Part shown: piece by piece, positions 35,391 through 45,102 of the stretch
How the letters are laid out: each line of letters begins with the position of its first letter
Position numbering within the stretch: position 1 is the stretch's first letter
NCBI GenBank assembly: GCA_963751695.1
Contig: CAVVVP010000003.1
Span: forward strand, 372,001-436,000
From: SZUA-22 sp963751695
GTDB taxonomy: Bacteria > Bacteroidota > Ignavibacteria > Ignavibacteriales > Melioribacteraceae
Direction of reading: 5' to 3'
Length of the DNA stretch: 64,000 bases
Translations under genes and position numbers: made by a program
Notes under the pieces: generated by a model
What the model was told of the DNA's origin: nothing
Databases searched by the model: none
Seen by the model: only the letters and a program-made list of their open reading frames with translations

Positions 35391-36207
35391 TAATTTGATC
35401 TATATCGATTTTTTCAAGGCTCTCAATTTCAGTTCCTAGAAATCTTTCAGCAATCGTTTTGAACTTTTCTGGAAGATCACTTACAAAATATTTATGGCTG
35501 CCATTTTGATTTGAATCGTTTCGTAATCCTCTGCCATTTAAATAGTTTTCTACTTCAAAATATGAAGCAGTACCAGAATCTATCAGTGTAACATTCTCGC
35601 CCATTACTTCTTGTATTAGCCTAGATAATATTGGATAATGAGTACACCCAAGTATTAACGTGTCAACCATCTTTTCTTTAAACTCTGCCAAATATTCTTG
35701 TGCAATTAACTTTGTCGCTTTATGATCTATCCATCCTTCTTCTGCAAGAGGCACAAAAAGCGGACAAGCTTTTTCAAATATTTCAAGTTTATCATCTAAA
35801 ACACGAAGTTCCTTAGAGTATGCACCATTATTGATTGTTGCATGGGTTCCAATAACTCCAATTTTACCATTCTTGGTTTTGCTCGAAGCATACTTGGCCC
35901 CCGGTTCTATCATTCCAATTATGGGTATTTCAAAGTTTTCCCTAAGACTATCAAGGGCAACTGAGGATGCAGTATTACATGCGGTAATAATCAACTTAAC
36001 ATTTTTGTTGTATAGAAACCTCGCATCCTGATTAGCATATTCAATAACTGTATCGTTTGACTTTGATCCATATGGAACTCTAGCCGTATCTCCAAAATAT
36101 ATTATATTCTCGTTCGGCAGCCTTGACAGTAGTTGCTTAACAACTGTCAGTCCTCCGATACCTGAATCAAAAACTCCAATTGGCGAATATTTATCAAAAA
36201 ATTGCAA
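35380..36207 (-). CDS. murI: Glutamate racemase
   Basis: Converts L-glutamate to D-glutamate for peptidoglycan. 275 residues. Seen: GVFDSGIGGLTVV, YFGDTARVPYGSK, ITACNTASSVAL (first catalytic Cys) and LGCTHYPIL (second catalytic Cys). Start is a TTG (36207) with AGGAGA 10 bases upstream. It follows the glnD gene by 13 bases and is probably co-transcribed. Its stop overlaps the tail of the NUDIX gene. Confidence 0.96.
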   Translation of the reverse strand: MQFFDKYSPIGVFDSGIGGLTVVKQLLSRLPNENIIYFGDTARVPYGSKSNDTVIEYANQDARFLYNKNVKLIITACNTASSVALDSLRENFEIPIIGMIEPGAKYASSKTKNGKIGVIGTHATINNGAYSKELRVLDDKLEIFEKACPLFVPLAEEGWIDHKATKLIAQEYLAEFKEKMVDTLILGCTHYPILSRLIQEVMGENVTLIDSGTASYFEVENYLNGRGLRNDSNQNGSHKYFVSDLPEKFKTIAERFLGTEIESLEKIDIDQIINS

Positions 36208-36220
36208 TGTTTAATTTCTC

Positions 36221-38779
36221 CTATAATAATTCCTCAATAGCACTATTTAGCTCGAGGGTAATCAAATCATAATCTGACTCAGTAATTTTTTTTCCATTTC
36301 TATCTAGGACATAAAAGGCATCTACAACGTCATCTGACTGTGTTGCTATTTTTGCAAAATATATAATCAGACCAAGGTCATACATTTTGCTTGTTATTTG
36401 GTATAGCAACCCTAACCGGTCCGGTGAATAAACATCAATAATACTGTACTTATCGTAAGTTTCAAACTCAATCTTAATCTTGCTCTTTCTTTTAAAAAAC
36501 TTGTTTTCAATCCTCCACCATTTCGACTTAAGTCTCTCGAATTCTCTTTTCAGCTGAACTTCGTTTCTAACTGCTGCCTTAATACTTTTTTCAATATCCG
36601 CATATTGTGATTCACCTATTGGCTCATGGGTTCTGAAATGAGAAACGTTAAAATTATCTATTACAATCCGATCTTTGCGAGTAAATATTTTTGCATCATG
36701 AATGTTTAGATCGTTGATTGAAAGAATACCACATAGTCGCGAGAGTAGAGATTCGGAATCTCCTGTTATTACAGTAATGTTCGTAAATTCATTGTCTTCC
36801 TTGAAGAAAATAGAAACGTCAGATGTGCTTTCTATTTCCTTCACATGCTCATTAATTTCTTCCTTTGTGTATAGGTGTAAATATCCCACATCGTCAATGG
36901 ATTCAAGATGAGATTGAACTGCTTCGTTGTTCGCAATTTTCGGATCGTTTATCGTTGCTAATGTATTTTCGTAAAGAAGTTCCTCTCCTGAAAGTTTTTC
37001 GCTAAGCATTGAGATCGATTTTTGATACAATTCTTCCAACAAATCGCCTTTCCAGTTAGTCCACACTACGGGGCTAACCGCAGAAAGGTCCGCATAGGTA
37101 AGGAGATAGAGCAAGTCAAGTGCCTCCTTAGACTGAAACAAAGACGTAAAGTTGTCGAGGGTTTCGGCATCATTTAAGTTTCTTCTAAATGCCACCTGTT
37201 CCATCAATAGATGGTTTCTAACAAGAAATCCAACCATCTCAGTATTTTCAACACTAAAACCTAGATTCCTCATGATCGTCTCAGATACTTCTGCCCCGAT
37301 AATTTCGTGCCCCGAAATACTCATTGGTTTTGCAATGTCATGTAGCAACACAGCCATAAACAAAATGTCTTTGTATTTAAAACTGTTATACAAAGTGCCT
37401 AATGTTGAGTTTTCGTTATTCAGTTTTTCAAGATTTTTTAATGCAATTAGAGTGTGCTCATCTGCAGTATAGCAATGATACACGCCTGGTTGGAAAAACC
37501 CAACAAGGTCTCTAAATTCTGGAAGAAATGCACCAAGCACACCCAAACCATTCATTACGCTCAAGGTTTCGCCAACATTCTGAGGTAGCTTTAGAATTTC
37601 TCGAAAAAACACAGATGACGAAATCTCATACTCCTCATGCTCTTCAACATCAAGAGCACTCTCTATTATCATTGCCCTCAGCTTTTGATTAAATCTAGCA
37701 CTATGAAGTCCTCGATAATAAAAAACTCTCATCATTTCTGAAACAGTGTAACTTTTATCGCCCTTTGCAAACAGTACATTATCCTTTATGGAAAAATCAT
37801 CATCAAGGTCTATTGTTAAAAATTCCGATATTGGCCTAGTGATTTCATCTTCATAAAGTTTAACTAAAGTTCTTGAGAATCGATAAACAATATTGGTGGC
37901 AGAAAAATAATTATACATATACTGCTTCCAGTCATGATCCTGATATCCAAGAATTTTTGCAATTTTCTCCTGATCAACAAACTCAAATCGATCCTGTTTT
38001 CTCTTATGAAGAAGATGAAGCATGTTTCTTGCTCTTAGAAGCTCTTGATAGCTTGAAAGCAGTCTTCCGACTGCACGATTATCAATAACGTTTTCTTTCT
38101 TCAAAACGTCAAGAAACATTTCTGTTTGAGTAATTTCCTCTTGAGTATTAAGGATCGTATTGTTCTTTATAAGATAGATCCATTCGACCGTATGAAAATC
38201 TCTAAGTCCCCCAGCAGAAGATTTCACATTTGGCTCCAGTACTTTTGGTGATTCGCCATATTTTTTATGTCGCATTTGAATATCGCCAAAGTATTGATAA
38301 ATGAGCCGTTTCTTGTCTTTTTCTGTAAGAACATTAAATATCTGTTTGTTCCACTCTTTGTAAAGCTCTTTGTCTCCAATGAGGAAACGGGTTTCAAAAA
38401 ATTGTGTGAACGAAGTAAGGTCCTCCTCAAGAAATCTTTTAATATCTGAGAATTCACGAATAGTGTGAGAAGCCTCAATTCCCATATCCCAAAGGGAGGA
38501 AACAAGTTCTCTAATTTGATCTTCGTTTCCCTCTACCTCTCTAAATATAATCATCATATCAATATCGGAGTAAGGGGAAAGTTCTCTTCTGCTAAAACTT
38601 CCAGATGCGACAAGAACACAGTTGAGCTTTTTGCTTGCAAGTGCTCTATAAATAAACTCCTCAACGAGAAGGCTGTAATTTATACAGAACTTAAACGAGT
38701 TTTTTTGCATTTCTTCATTGTTAAAGAGAAGCTCTTTTTCTTCAACAAATTGTGTTTTTATATTTTGGATATCATTCAT
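36221..38779 (-). CDS. glnD: [Protein-PII] uridylyltransferase/uridylyl-removing enzyme
   Basis: Senses glutamine and modifies PII. 852 residues from ATG 38779; a TTG at 38788 is also in frame. Domains in order: nucleotidyltransferase (ASGSFSRRELSPYSDIDMMII), GlnD linker region (YRFSRTLVKLYEDE), HD phosphohydrolase (LLHDIAKP, HE motif), and two C-terminal ACT domains (ITVITGDSESLLSRLCGILS and IDVYSPDRLGLLYQIT). All expected domains are present. No PII (glnB/glnK) gene is in the window. Confidence 0.94.
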   Translation of the reverse strand: MNDIQNIKTQFVEEKELLFNNEEMQKNSFKFCINYSLLVEEFIYRALASKKLNCVLVASGSFSRRELSPYSDIDMMIIFREVEGNEDQIRELVSSLWDMGIEASHTIREFSDIKRFLEEDLTSFTQFFETRFLIGDKELYKEWNKQIFNVLTEKDKKRLIYQYFGDIQMRHKKYGESPKVLEPNVKSSAGGLRDFHTVEWIYLIKNNTILNTQEEITQTEMFLDVLKKENVIDNRAVGRLLSSYQELLRARNMLHLLHKRKQDRFEFVDQEKIAKILGYQDHDWKQYMYNYFSATNIVYRFSRTLVKLYEDEITRPISEFLTIDLDDDFSIKDNVLFAKGDKSYTVSEMMRVFYYRGLHSARFNQKLRAMIIESALDVEEHEEYEISSSVFFREILKLPQNVGETLSVMNGLGVLGAFLPEFRDLVGFFQPGVYHCYTADEHTLIALKNLEKLNNENSTLGTLYNSFKYKDILFMAVLLHDIAKPMSISGHEIIGAEVSETIMRNLGFSVENTEMVGFLVRNHLLMEQVAFRRNLNDAETLDNFTSLFQSKEALDLLYLLTYADLSAVSPVVWTNWKGDLLEELYQKSISMLSEKLSGEELLYENTLATINDPKIANNEAVQSHLESIDDVGYLHLYTKEEINEHVKEIESTSDVSIFFKEDNEFTNITVITGDSESLLSRLCGILSINDLNIHDAKIFTRKDRIVIDNFNVSHFRTHEPIGESQYADIEKSIKAAVRNEVQLKREFERLKSKWWRIENKFFKRKSKIKIEFETYDKYSIIDVYSPDRLGLLYQITSKMYDLGLIIYFAKIATQSDDVVDAFYVLDRNGKKITESDYDLITLELNSAIEELL

Positions 38780-38798
38780 GCACGGCAATTTAATTAGA

Positions 38799-40194
38799 TT
38801 AACTCATTTTTTTAAAACGACTTTGAAAGAACCTTAAATACTCTGGTTCATAAACCATTTTCAAGCCCTTTATTGACTTTCTTCTTTGATATACTGACGC
38901 AATAGATTCAACCGACACGTCAATGTGTGCTTGAGTATAAACTCGACGTGGGAAAGTACATCGAACAAGCTCCAGCTTGGGATAATTATGTTCACCCGTT
39001 TTTTTGTTTCGTCCAGCCGATACAATTCCCCGCTCCATAGTTCTTACTCCTTGAATCCAGATAAATCTCAGAGGCTAACGTTTGGGCTGGAAACTCATTT
39101 TGTTTTAAGTGTGGTAAAATCTTTTTTGCATCAAGAAAGACTGCGTGGCCGCCAATGGGCTTTACAAAAGGGACTCCATATTGCTCTAACTCTTCTCCGA
39201 AATATCTTACTTGCCCAACTCTTGCATGAAGATTGTTGTAGTCCAACATTTCCTCAATTCCTCTTGCCATCGCCTCCATATCTCTTCCAGCTAATCCACC
39301 ATATGTATGAAGTCCTTCATAGATCACAACCATATTTCTAGCTTGATCAAAGACCTTTTTGTTTTTTGTGGCAATTATTCCACCGATGTTAACCATTAAA
39401 TCTTTTTTTGCGCTGACCCAAATTCCATCAAAATATGAGCACATTTCAAAAAAGATCGACTCGATTGATTTGGATTTAAATCCCCTTTCACGCTCTTTTA
39501 TAAAATATGCGTTCTCTGCTGCTCGTGTGGCATCAAACCAGAGCTGGATTCCATGATCATCACAAATCTTCTTAACCCCTCTTAGATTTTTCATTGAGAA
39601 CGGTTGGCCTCCAGCCATGTTAACTGGGCCAGCCATACTAACGTAAGGAATTTTCTTTGCCCCGACCTTCTTTATTAAATTCTTAAATTTTTGAATATCA
39701 ATATTGCCTTTAAATGGATGTTCGTTTTCTGGGTCGTGAGCCTCATCAATAATAACGTCTACAAAAGTTGCCCCTGCTAGTTCTTGATGAAGTTTTGTAG
39801 TCGTAAAATACATGTTGCCTGGCACATAATCCCCTGGTTTGATCAAAATTTTCGAAATCATGTGTTCAGCTGCCCTTCCTTGATGAGTAGGCACAAAATA
39901 TGGGTGTCCATAATACTTCTTAATATTGTCCCACAAGTTGTAAAAATTCTTGCTGCCAGCATAGGCTTCATCACCTATCATCATTCCCGCCCATTGGTTA
40001 TCACTCATAGCATTCGTTCCGCTATCAGTAAGCAGATCGATATAAACATCTTCCGACTTCAATAAAAATGTGTTGTAACCCGCTTTTTTGGCTGCCTTCT
40101 CGCGCTCCGCACGAGTAGTCATTTTGAGAGGTTCAACTACTTTTATTTTAAATGGTTCTGCCCAGCTTCTTTTTTCTATGTTTCTCTTAATCAT
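38799..40194 (-). pseudogene. Tyrosine phenol-lyase/tryptophanase-type enzyme, single frameshift
   Basis: PLP-dependent beta-eliminating lyase that splits tyrosine to phenol (or tryptophan to indole), pyruvate and ammonia. The span codes for about 464 residues, the family length. The first 390 or so residues are in one frame (AEPFKIKVVEPLKMTTRAER, TDSGTNAMSDNQWAGMM, VPTHQGRAAEH, the PLP lysine SAKKD, YGGLAGRDMEAMARG) to about 39052; the rest is in the next frame (MERGIVSAGRNKKTGEHNYPKLELVR, RVYTQAHID). One extra A (plus-strand T at 39051 or 39052) causes the shift. The ERG of the shifted part carries the Arg that marks tyrosine phenol-lyase (Ile in E. coli TnaA). The sequence lacks the loop insert typical of E. 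coli TnaA, so TPL activity is likelier. Confidence 0.92.
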
Positions 40195-40247
40195 TTTATA
40201 TCCTCAATTAATATTGTAAAATAATAGTTCGATTGTTTCATGAGGAG

Positions 40248-40391
40248 CTAAAGCATGGCCATGTATTTGTATAAAAGGACTTTATGTGCTTTTTCAAAGG
40301 ATAAATAAATAATTGGGGTAGATGGAGTAAAAACATCCCAAGTTTTTTGTTTAATCTCAGATAGAATTTTGACAATATGCTTATTTAACAT
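40248..40391 (-). CDS. Short leader ORF upstream of lyase gene, possible TnaC-like peptide
   Basis: 47-codon ORF between queF and the lyase gene on the same strand, ending 53 bases before the lyase start. It contains one Trp codon (codon 18, in KTWDVF) and several Pro, reminiscent in concept of TnaC, although the sequence does not resemble E. coli TnaC. No good ribosome-binding site is visible, and an A+T-rich stretch of this length can be open by chance. Low confidence. Confidence 0.25.
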   Translation of the reverse strand: MLNKHIVKILSEIKQKTWDVFTPSTPIIYLSFEKAHKVLLYKYMAML

Positions 40392-40414
40392 ACTCAATAT
40401 TTTCTTTACGTGAT

Positions 40415-40783
40415 TCAGTTTACTAAGTCTTCCTCTTGCGAATACTCAACTTCTATAACAGAGCTTATGCCTCCCCGGACATTAAACTCCGCGGTTAAAT
40501 ACATATATCTCGGGTTGCAAACAGAAACAAGGTCATCTAATATTTTGTTGGTCACTGCCTCGAAATAAATTCCATCGTTACGAAAAGAATTAAGGTAAAT
40601 CTTATAAGACTTTAATTCTATGCACAATTTGTCTGGGACATATTCCAATAATATCGTGGCAAAATCAGGTTGTCCCGTTATTGGACAGACCGAGGTAAAC
40701 TCAGGCGCTGTGTGTTCAATATAATAATCTCTGTCTGGATAAGGATTATCAAATGTCTCTAATAACTTTAGTTTATCGTCCAT
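40415..40783 (-). CDS. queF: NADPH-dependent 7-cyano-7-deazaguanine reductase
   Basis: Reduces preQ0 to preQ1 in queuosine synthesis. 122 residues, the small (type I, YkvM-like) form. Seen: EFTSVCPITGQPDF (Cys33 catalytic, Asp40) and the QueF motif LKSYKIYLNSFRNDGIYFE. Located 10 bases downstream of queC, so an operon. queD and queE are not in the window. Confidence 0.95.
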   Translation of the reverse strand: MDDKLKLLETFDNPYPDRDYYIEHTAPEFTSVCPITGQPDFATILLEYVPDKLCIELKSYKIYLNSFRNDGIYFEAVTNKILDDLVSVCNPRYMYLTAEFNVRGGISSVIEVEYSQEEDLVN

Positions 40784-40793
40784 TTTAATCTCA

Positions 40794-41483
40794 CTATAAA
40801 TATTCTGGTTTTAATTTGTAAGGAATTGTGTCATCAATCTCGGCTTTCTGAAATCCGCGCAATCTTAAAGCACAGCTATCACAAACTCCACACGCTTCAT
40901 CTTCGCTTTGGTAGCAAGACCAAGTTAAACCTAGGGGGGCATTCAGCTCAATTCCTTTTTTGACTATTTCATGTTTCTGTAAATTAATTATTGGTGTTTC
41001 TATCCTGATGTTGGTTTCGGGTTTGGTGCCGGTTTCGATCACTTTATTAAACGCACTAAAAAAAGCAGGTCTGCAGTCTGGGTATCCTGAAGAATCCTCA
41101 GAGACTGCTCCGACAAATATTGCTTCAGCGCCAATTACTTCAGCCCAACTTACACAAGCAGTAAGTATGTTTGCGTTTCTAAAGGGAACATACGATGTGG
41201 GAATCTCTTCAGATTCCAAATCGGCGTTTGTCAGCTCTAATGACTCATCAGTGAGCGAAGATCCTCCAATTTTTGAAAGATGGTTAAAGTCTATAATAAT
41301 TTTTTTTGACACTCTATAGTAATCTGCCAAATCATTAAAAGCTTTTAACTCTCTGCTTTCGGTTCGCTGTCCATAATTTATATGTGCAAAAGCAAGATCG
41401 TATTTTCTGTTTGCTATTGCTGCTGTTACACAACTATCCAGACCTCCGCTGACAGCAACAACTGCTATTTTTTCATCTTTCAT
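40794..41483 (-). CDS. queC: 7-cyano-7-deazaguanine synthase
   Basis: ATP-dependent conversion of 7-carboxy-7-deazaguanine to preQ0. 229 residues, usual length. Seen: VVAVSGGLDSCVTA (P-loop), HINYGQRT, YVPFRNANILTACVSWAE, GAVSEDSSGYPDCRPAF, and a zinc cluster of four Cys at the end (SCYQSEDEACGVCDSCALR). First gene of the queC-queF operon, divergent from the oxidoreductase gene. No preQ1 riboswitch is recognisable upstream. Confidence 0.96.
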   Translation of the reverse strand: MKDEKIAVVAVSGGLDSCVTAAIANRKYDLAFAHINYGQRTESRELKAFNDLADYYRVSKKIIIDFNHLSKIGGSSLTDESLELTNADLESEEIPTSYVPFRNANILTACVSWAEVIGAEAIFVGAVSEDSSGYPDCRPAFFSAFNKVIETGTKPETNIRIETPIINLQKHEIVKKGIELNAPLGLTWSCYQSEDEACGVCDSCALRLRGFQKAEIDDTIPYKLKPEYL

Positions 41484-41607
41484 AATCGCTATTAATTAAT
41501 AGATCAAAAATTACTAAAATATTGTGTCAAATATTTAAAGCCTCTATATAATAAATTCGCAATATATTTTTATTAGTTTTGGGTATAATAAGTTTTGTGG
41601 AGAACGA

Positions 41608-42591
41608 ATGAACTCGATTAAATGGGGAATAATTGGTTGTGGAGATGTCACAGAGGTTAAAAGTGGCCCAGCTTTTAGTCTTGTTGTTGGTTCAGAATTA
41701 GTGGCAGTAATGCGTCGTAATGCTCGTCTTGCAGAGGACTATGCAAAACGCCATAATGTGTCAACATGGTATGATGATGCTCAGAAACTAATTGATGATT
41801 CAAATGTTAATGCTGTCTATGTCGCCACCCCGCCATCTTCCCACATGAAATATACGCTAGCCGCTTCAAATGCCGGAAAGCCGGTCTATGTTGAAAAACC
41901 GATGGCTATGAGCTTTTCTGAGTGTGCCGAAATAGTTGAAAGATGCAAAGAAAAGAAAGCCCCTCTGTTTGTTGCATACTACAGAAGGGCTTTGCCAAGA
42001 TTCATAAAAGTAAAATCTTTAATTGATGCAGGAAAAATTGGAGATGTTAGATTTGTTAACGTACGCTATTACGAACGGCCAAGGAAAGAGGATGTTGAAG
42101 GAAATCTTCACTGGCATACAGATCCAGCAATTGCTGGATGTGGTTATTTTTGTGATCTTGGTTCACATATTCTTGATTTGATCCAATTTTACTTTGGAGA
42201 CATCATTGAGGTTTCTGGGCATCAATCCAACCAAAACAAAATTTATCCGACAGAAGATATTGTAACTGGAGAATTTTTATTTGAATCAGGTATACACGGA
42301 GTAGGTGTCTGGGCATTTAATGCATCAGAAGATCGGGACGAAGTCGAAATCGTTGGGTCAAAAGGGAAAATAGTCTATTCGACATTTCAAAAAAATCCTA
42401 TAATATTAAATTCCAGTGGCGGCATACAAGAGTTTAACATTGATAATCCCAAACACATTCAACAACCTCTTATTGAGACGATTGTCGGCAGTCTTCTTGG
42501 GAATGTAGAGTGTCCAAGCACTGGAGATACAGCAATTAGAACCGCTTGGGTCATGGATAAAATGCTGGGGCGATTACAAACATCTTCTTAA
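41608..42591 (+). CDS. Gfo/Idh/MocA family oxidoreductase
   Basis: 327 residues. Rossmann NAD(P) motif WGIIGCGDVTEVK, YVATPPSSHMKYTLAA, the conserved VEKPMAMS (catalytic EKP) and a C-terminal alpha/beta domain with GCGYFCDLGSHILDL (conserved Asp and His). Likely a sugar or inositol-type dehydrogenase; substrate not readable. Single gene, with GGAGAACGA as RBS. Confidence 0.9.
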   Translation: MNSIKWGIIGCGDVTEVKSGPAFSLVVGSELVAVMRRNARLAEDYAKRHNVSTWYDDAQKLIDDSNVNAVYVATPPSSHMKYTLAASNAGKPVYVEKPMAMSFSECAEIVERCKEKKAPLFVAYYRRALPRFIKVKSLIDAGKIGDVRFVNVRYYERPRKEDVEGNLHWHTDPAIAGCGYFCDLGSHILDLIQFYFGDIIEVSGHQSNQNKIYPTEDIVTGEFLFESGIHGVGVWAFNASEDRDEVEIVGSKGKIVYSTFQKNPIILNSSGGIQEFNIDNPKHIQQPLIETIVGSLLGNVECPSTGDTAIRTAWVMDKMLGRLQTSS

Positions 42592-42753
42592 GGATATTTA
42601 TTGCCCAATCGAACTCGATACTTCTAACTTAGTAGGAGGAATTAATTTTTACCGTTTAATCTCAGAAAATTTTTCTTATACTACGACGATGAGTTTTAGT
42701 AAATTAACTTCTAAAAATTTTATCTTTACACATTTCGCTTAGACAAGGTAACA

Positions 42754-45093
42754 TTGAAAAAAAATCTGCTAATTATTTTATTATTGCTTCTTACATCTTC
42801 GGCCTTTGCACAGCTCGACACAATTAAGGGAAGCTGGCCGTATCCTCCATTTTATTCTTCTCAGACAATAAATGCAACGTTTTCTGAATATAGAGACACA
42901 TCGCCTGACGGACATTTTCACAATGCTGTGGATATTGGAGAACCGGATGGTAATCCGTGTTATCCCTCTATGGATGGAATCGTATACTCAACTTATGCCG
43001 AAGGAACAAACGCTTATATCCGCATTGCAAGCAAGATCTCAGGTGGTTGGAAACATTTAACTTATCTTCACATTCGTCCAAATCCGGCTCTTTCAATTGG
43101 GGATTCTGTTAAAAAAGCTGAAACAGTAGTCGGAACCGTTGTACTCGGAATGGGACACGTACACTTAATAGAGCGGGAGCTAGTAGCCAACATCGATGAT
43201 TATGGTTGCGAGATAAACAACCTCCGTAAGAACGGCGGATTAACTCCCTATGTTGATTCTTGGGCGCCAATAATAACCTCGAGCACCTTAAGGTTTTATA
43301 CTAATGGTGGTTTTGAATTACTTTCAGCAAATCAACTTTATGGAAAAGTGGATATCAAAATTAAGATTGAAGAAGTTAATGGAAGCTCTTCAATAGGCAG
43401 GAACAATGGAACTTATCTAGCTGGCTATAGAGTGTGGAATTCTGAAAAATCTGAAATCGTTTACGAGCCCGCAGACAAAGGAATAAAGTATCGATATGAT
43501 TATAAACCCCTTAATTCAGATGTACACATGGCTTTTGTTAAGGGTTCTGCAACACTTAGTGATCCCGTTTATTGGTTAACTAATGGTGGCGGAGCTGATG
43601 AAATAAACAGTTCAAAAACAATAAGAGATAACTATTTTGACGCTTCGCTCTTGCCTGAGGGTAATTATCAGCTAGAGATCTTTTCCGAAGATACCAGAGA
43701 TAATAAAACGAATATGTTTTTCCCTATCAGCATTATTGATCCTGCTCCAAATACCCCAACAGTTTATTGTGCTCTAATTCCCGATATGAAGCGCGCGCTA
43801 TATATTCGGTGGAAGAAAGGGGCCGAATCAGATTTGGCTGGCTATCGACTTTACTATGCGGCAGATGATTCTCTGATGGAATGGCGTTTAGTCGCTGACG
43901 AGAGCACTCTCACCAAAGATGTTGAGGAGTTTTCAGTTGCTTCTCCAGCCGATTATCTAATTCCAACAAACCGTCAAGTTCATTATTATAAAATGACTTC
44001 GGTTGATGAATCGGGTCAGGAAAGTCAAAAAAGTGACCTGTTTGCAAAATCTGATCTGACAGATGATCACAATTATCAAACTGCAATGATTATAAATGGA
44101 TTCCCTAAAAAGGATGATGATGGCAAACCCATTTCACACAATTTTATTGAATCATATTTTGCTCCTCTTTCCATATCCGATTCAGTAGTAATATCATCAG
44201 CAAGCAAACAACACTTCCTTGATGATATTGATGGGTTTTCTTTGGAAGATTACGATCTGATCATCTGGTTCACTGGCGATAATACAAATCATGAGACCAC
44301 ATTTCAAGTAAAAGAAATGTATCGCTTAGCTCAATATTTAGATGGAGGAGGAAATCTTTTTGTCTCTGGTTCAAAGATAGGATACGATCTAGATGAACGG
44401 AAATCTGATTTTACAGATACTCTTTTTTATTACCAGTACTTAAAATCAAACTTCTATTATGTTGGTGATGAATTTATGAAACCAGCTTTAGGTTTGGCTA
44501 ATTCTGTTTTTGGCGACATCATTCTTCACTATGGTGGTGTTGCCGAAGAAAAATACCCCGATGATATTGAGCCAGTTAATGGAAGCGAAGTGCTCTTTAA
44601 CTATAGCCAAAAACGACCCGATTCTACCTTTAGAAATGCTGGAATTGGATTCAAAGGCAAATTTAGAGAAAGTGAAATTGATGGGGGGCTTGTCTATCTT
44701 TCATTTCCATTTGAAACAGTAGAATCGTTTGAGGAAAGAACCGAGTTTTTGGGCTCATTATTCAATTATTTTGGATTAACTACAGATTTAGACAGCGAAA
44801 CCAAATTTATACCAATTCAGTTTAAACTGGAACAGAACTATCCCAATCCTTTTAATCTCGCAACAACGATAAGTTATTCTGTTCCTAATACAGACAAAGC
44901 AACCGATCACAACGTAAGACTTGTAATATATAATGTTCTAGGGCAGGAAGTTGCGGTCCTAATAGATAGAGAACAAAAACGTGGATCATATCAAGCTGTG
45001 TTTAATGCCTCTGTGTTATCGAGCGGTCCCTATTTCGCTAGATTGACCGTAAATAATATTAGTAAAACCATCAGTATGATGCTGATAAAATAA
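42754..45093 (+). CDS. M23-type peptidase domain protein with type IX sorting domain
   Basis: 779 residues from a TTG start with AAGGTAAC upstream. Signal peptide (KKNLLIILLLLLTSSAFAQ). The N-terminal third has the LytM/M23 zinc pattern: GHFHNAVDIGEPDG (HxxxD) and GMGHVHL (HxH), so it may cleave peptidoglycan cross-links. A Fn3-like middle region (YIRWKKGAESDLAGYRLYYA) follows, then a region with a GATase-like strand (LDGGGNLFVSGSKIGYDL) and the T9SS sorting domain NYPNPFNLATTISY. Probably a secreted, large envelope or surface protein. Confidence 0.82.
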   Translation: MKKNLLIILLLLLTSSAFAQLDTIKGSWPYPPFYSSQTINATFSEYRDTSPDGHFHNAVDIGEPDGNPCYPSMDGIVYSTYAEGTNAYIRIASKISGGWKHLTYLHIRPNPALSIGDSVKKAETVVGTVVLGMGHVHLIERELVANIDDYGCEINNLRKNGGLTPYVDSWAPIITSSTLRFYTNGGFELLSANQLYGKVDIKIKIEEVNGSSSIGRNNGTYLAGYRVWNSEKSEIVYEPADKGIKYRYDYKPLNSDVHMAFVKGSATLSDPVYWLTNGGGADEINSSKTIRDNYFDASLLPEGNYQLEIFSEDTRDNKTNMFFPISIIDPAPNTPTVYCALIPDMKRALYIRWKKGAESDLAGYRLYYAADDSLMEWRLVADESTLTKDVEEFSVASPADYLIPTNRQVHYYKMTSVDESGQESQKSDLFAKSDLTDDHNYQTAMIINGFPKKDDDGKPISHNFIESYFAPLSISDSVVISSASKQHFLDDIDGFSLEDYDLIIWFTGDNTNHETTFQVKEMYRLAQYLDGGGNLFVSGSKIGYDLDERKSDFTDTLFYYQYLKSNFYYVGDEFMKPALGLANSVFGDIILHYGGVAEEKYPDDIEPVNGSEVLFNYSQKRPDSTFRNAGIGFKGKFRESEIDGGLVYLSFPFETVESFEERTEFLGSLFNYFGLTTDLDSETKFIPIQFKLEQNYPNPFNLATTISYSVPNTDKATDHNVRLVIYNVLGQEVAVLIDREQKRGSYQAVFNASVLSSGPYFARLTVNNISKTISMMLIK

Positions 45094-45102
45094 GGTTCTA
45101 TA

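Noticed and set aside
41484..41607. Possible preQ1 riboswitch upstream of queC
   Set aside because: No CUACCC or conserved A-rich tail on the minus strand in this gap.
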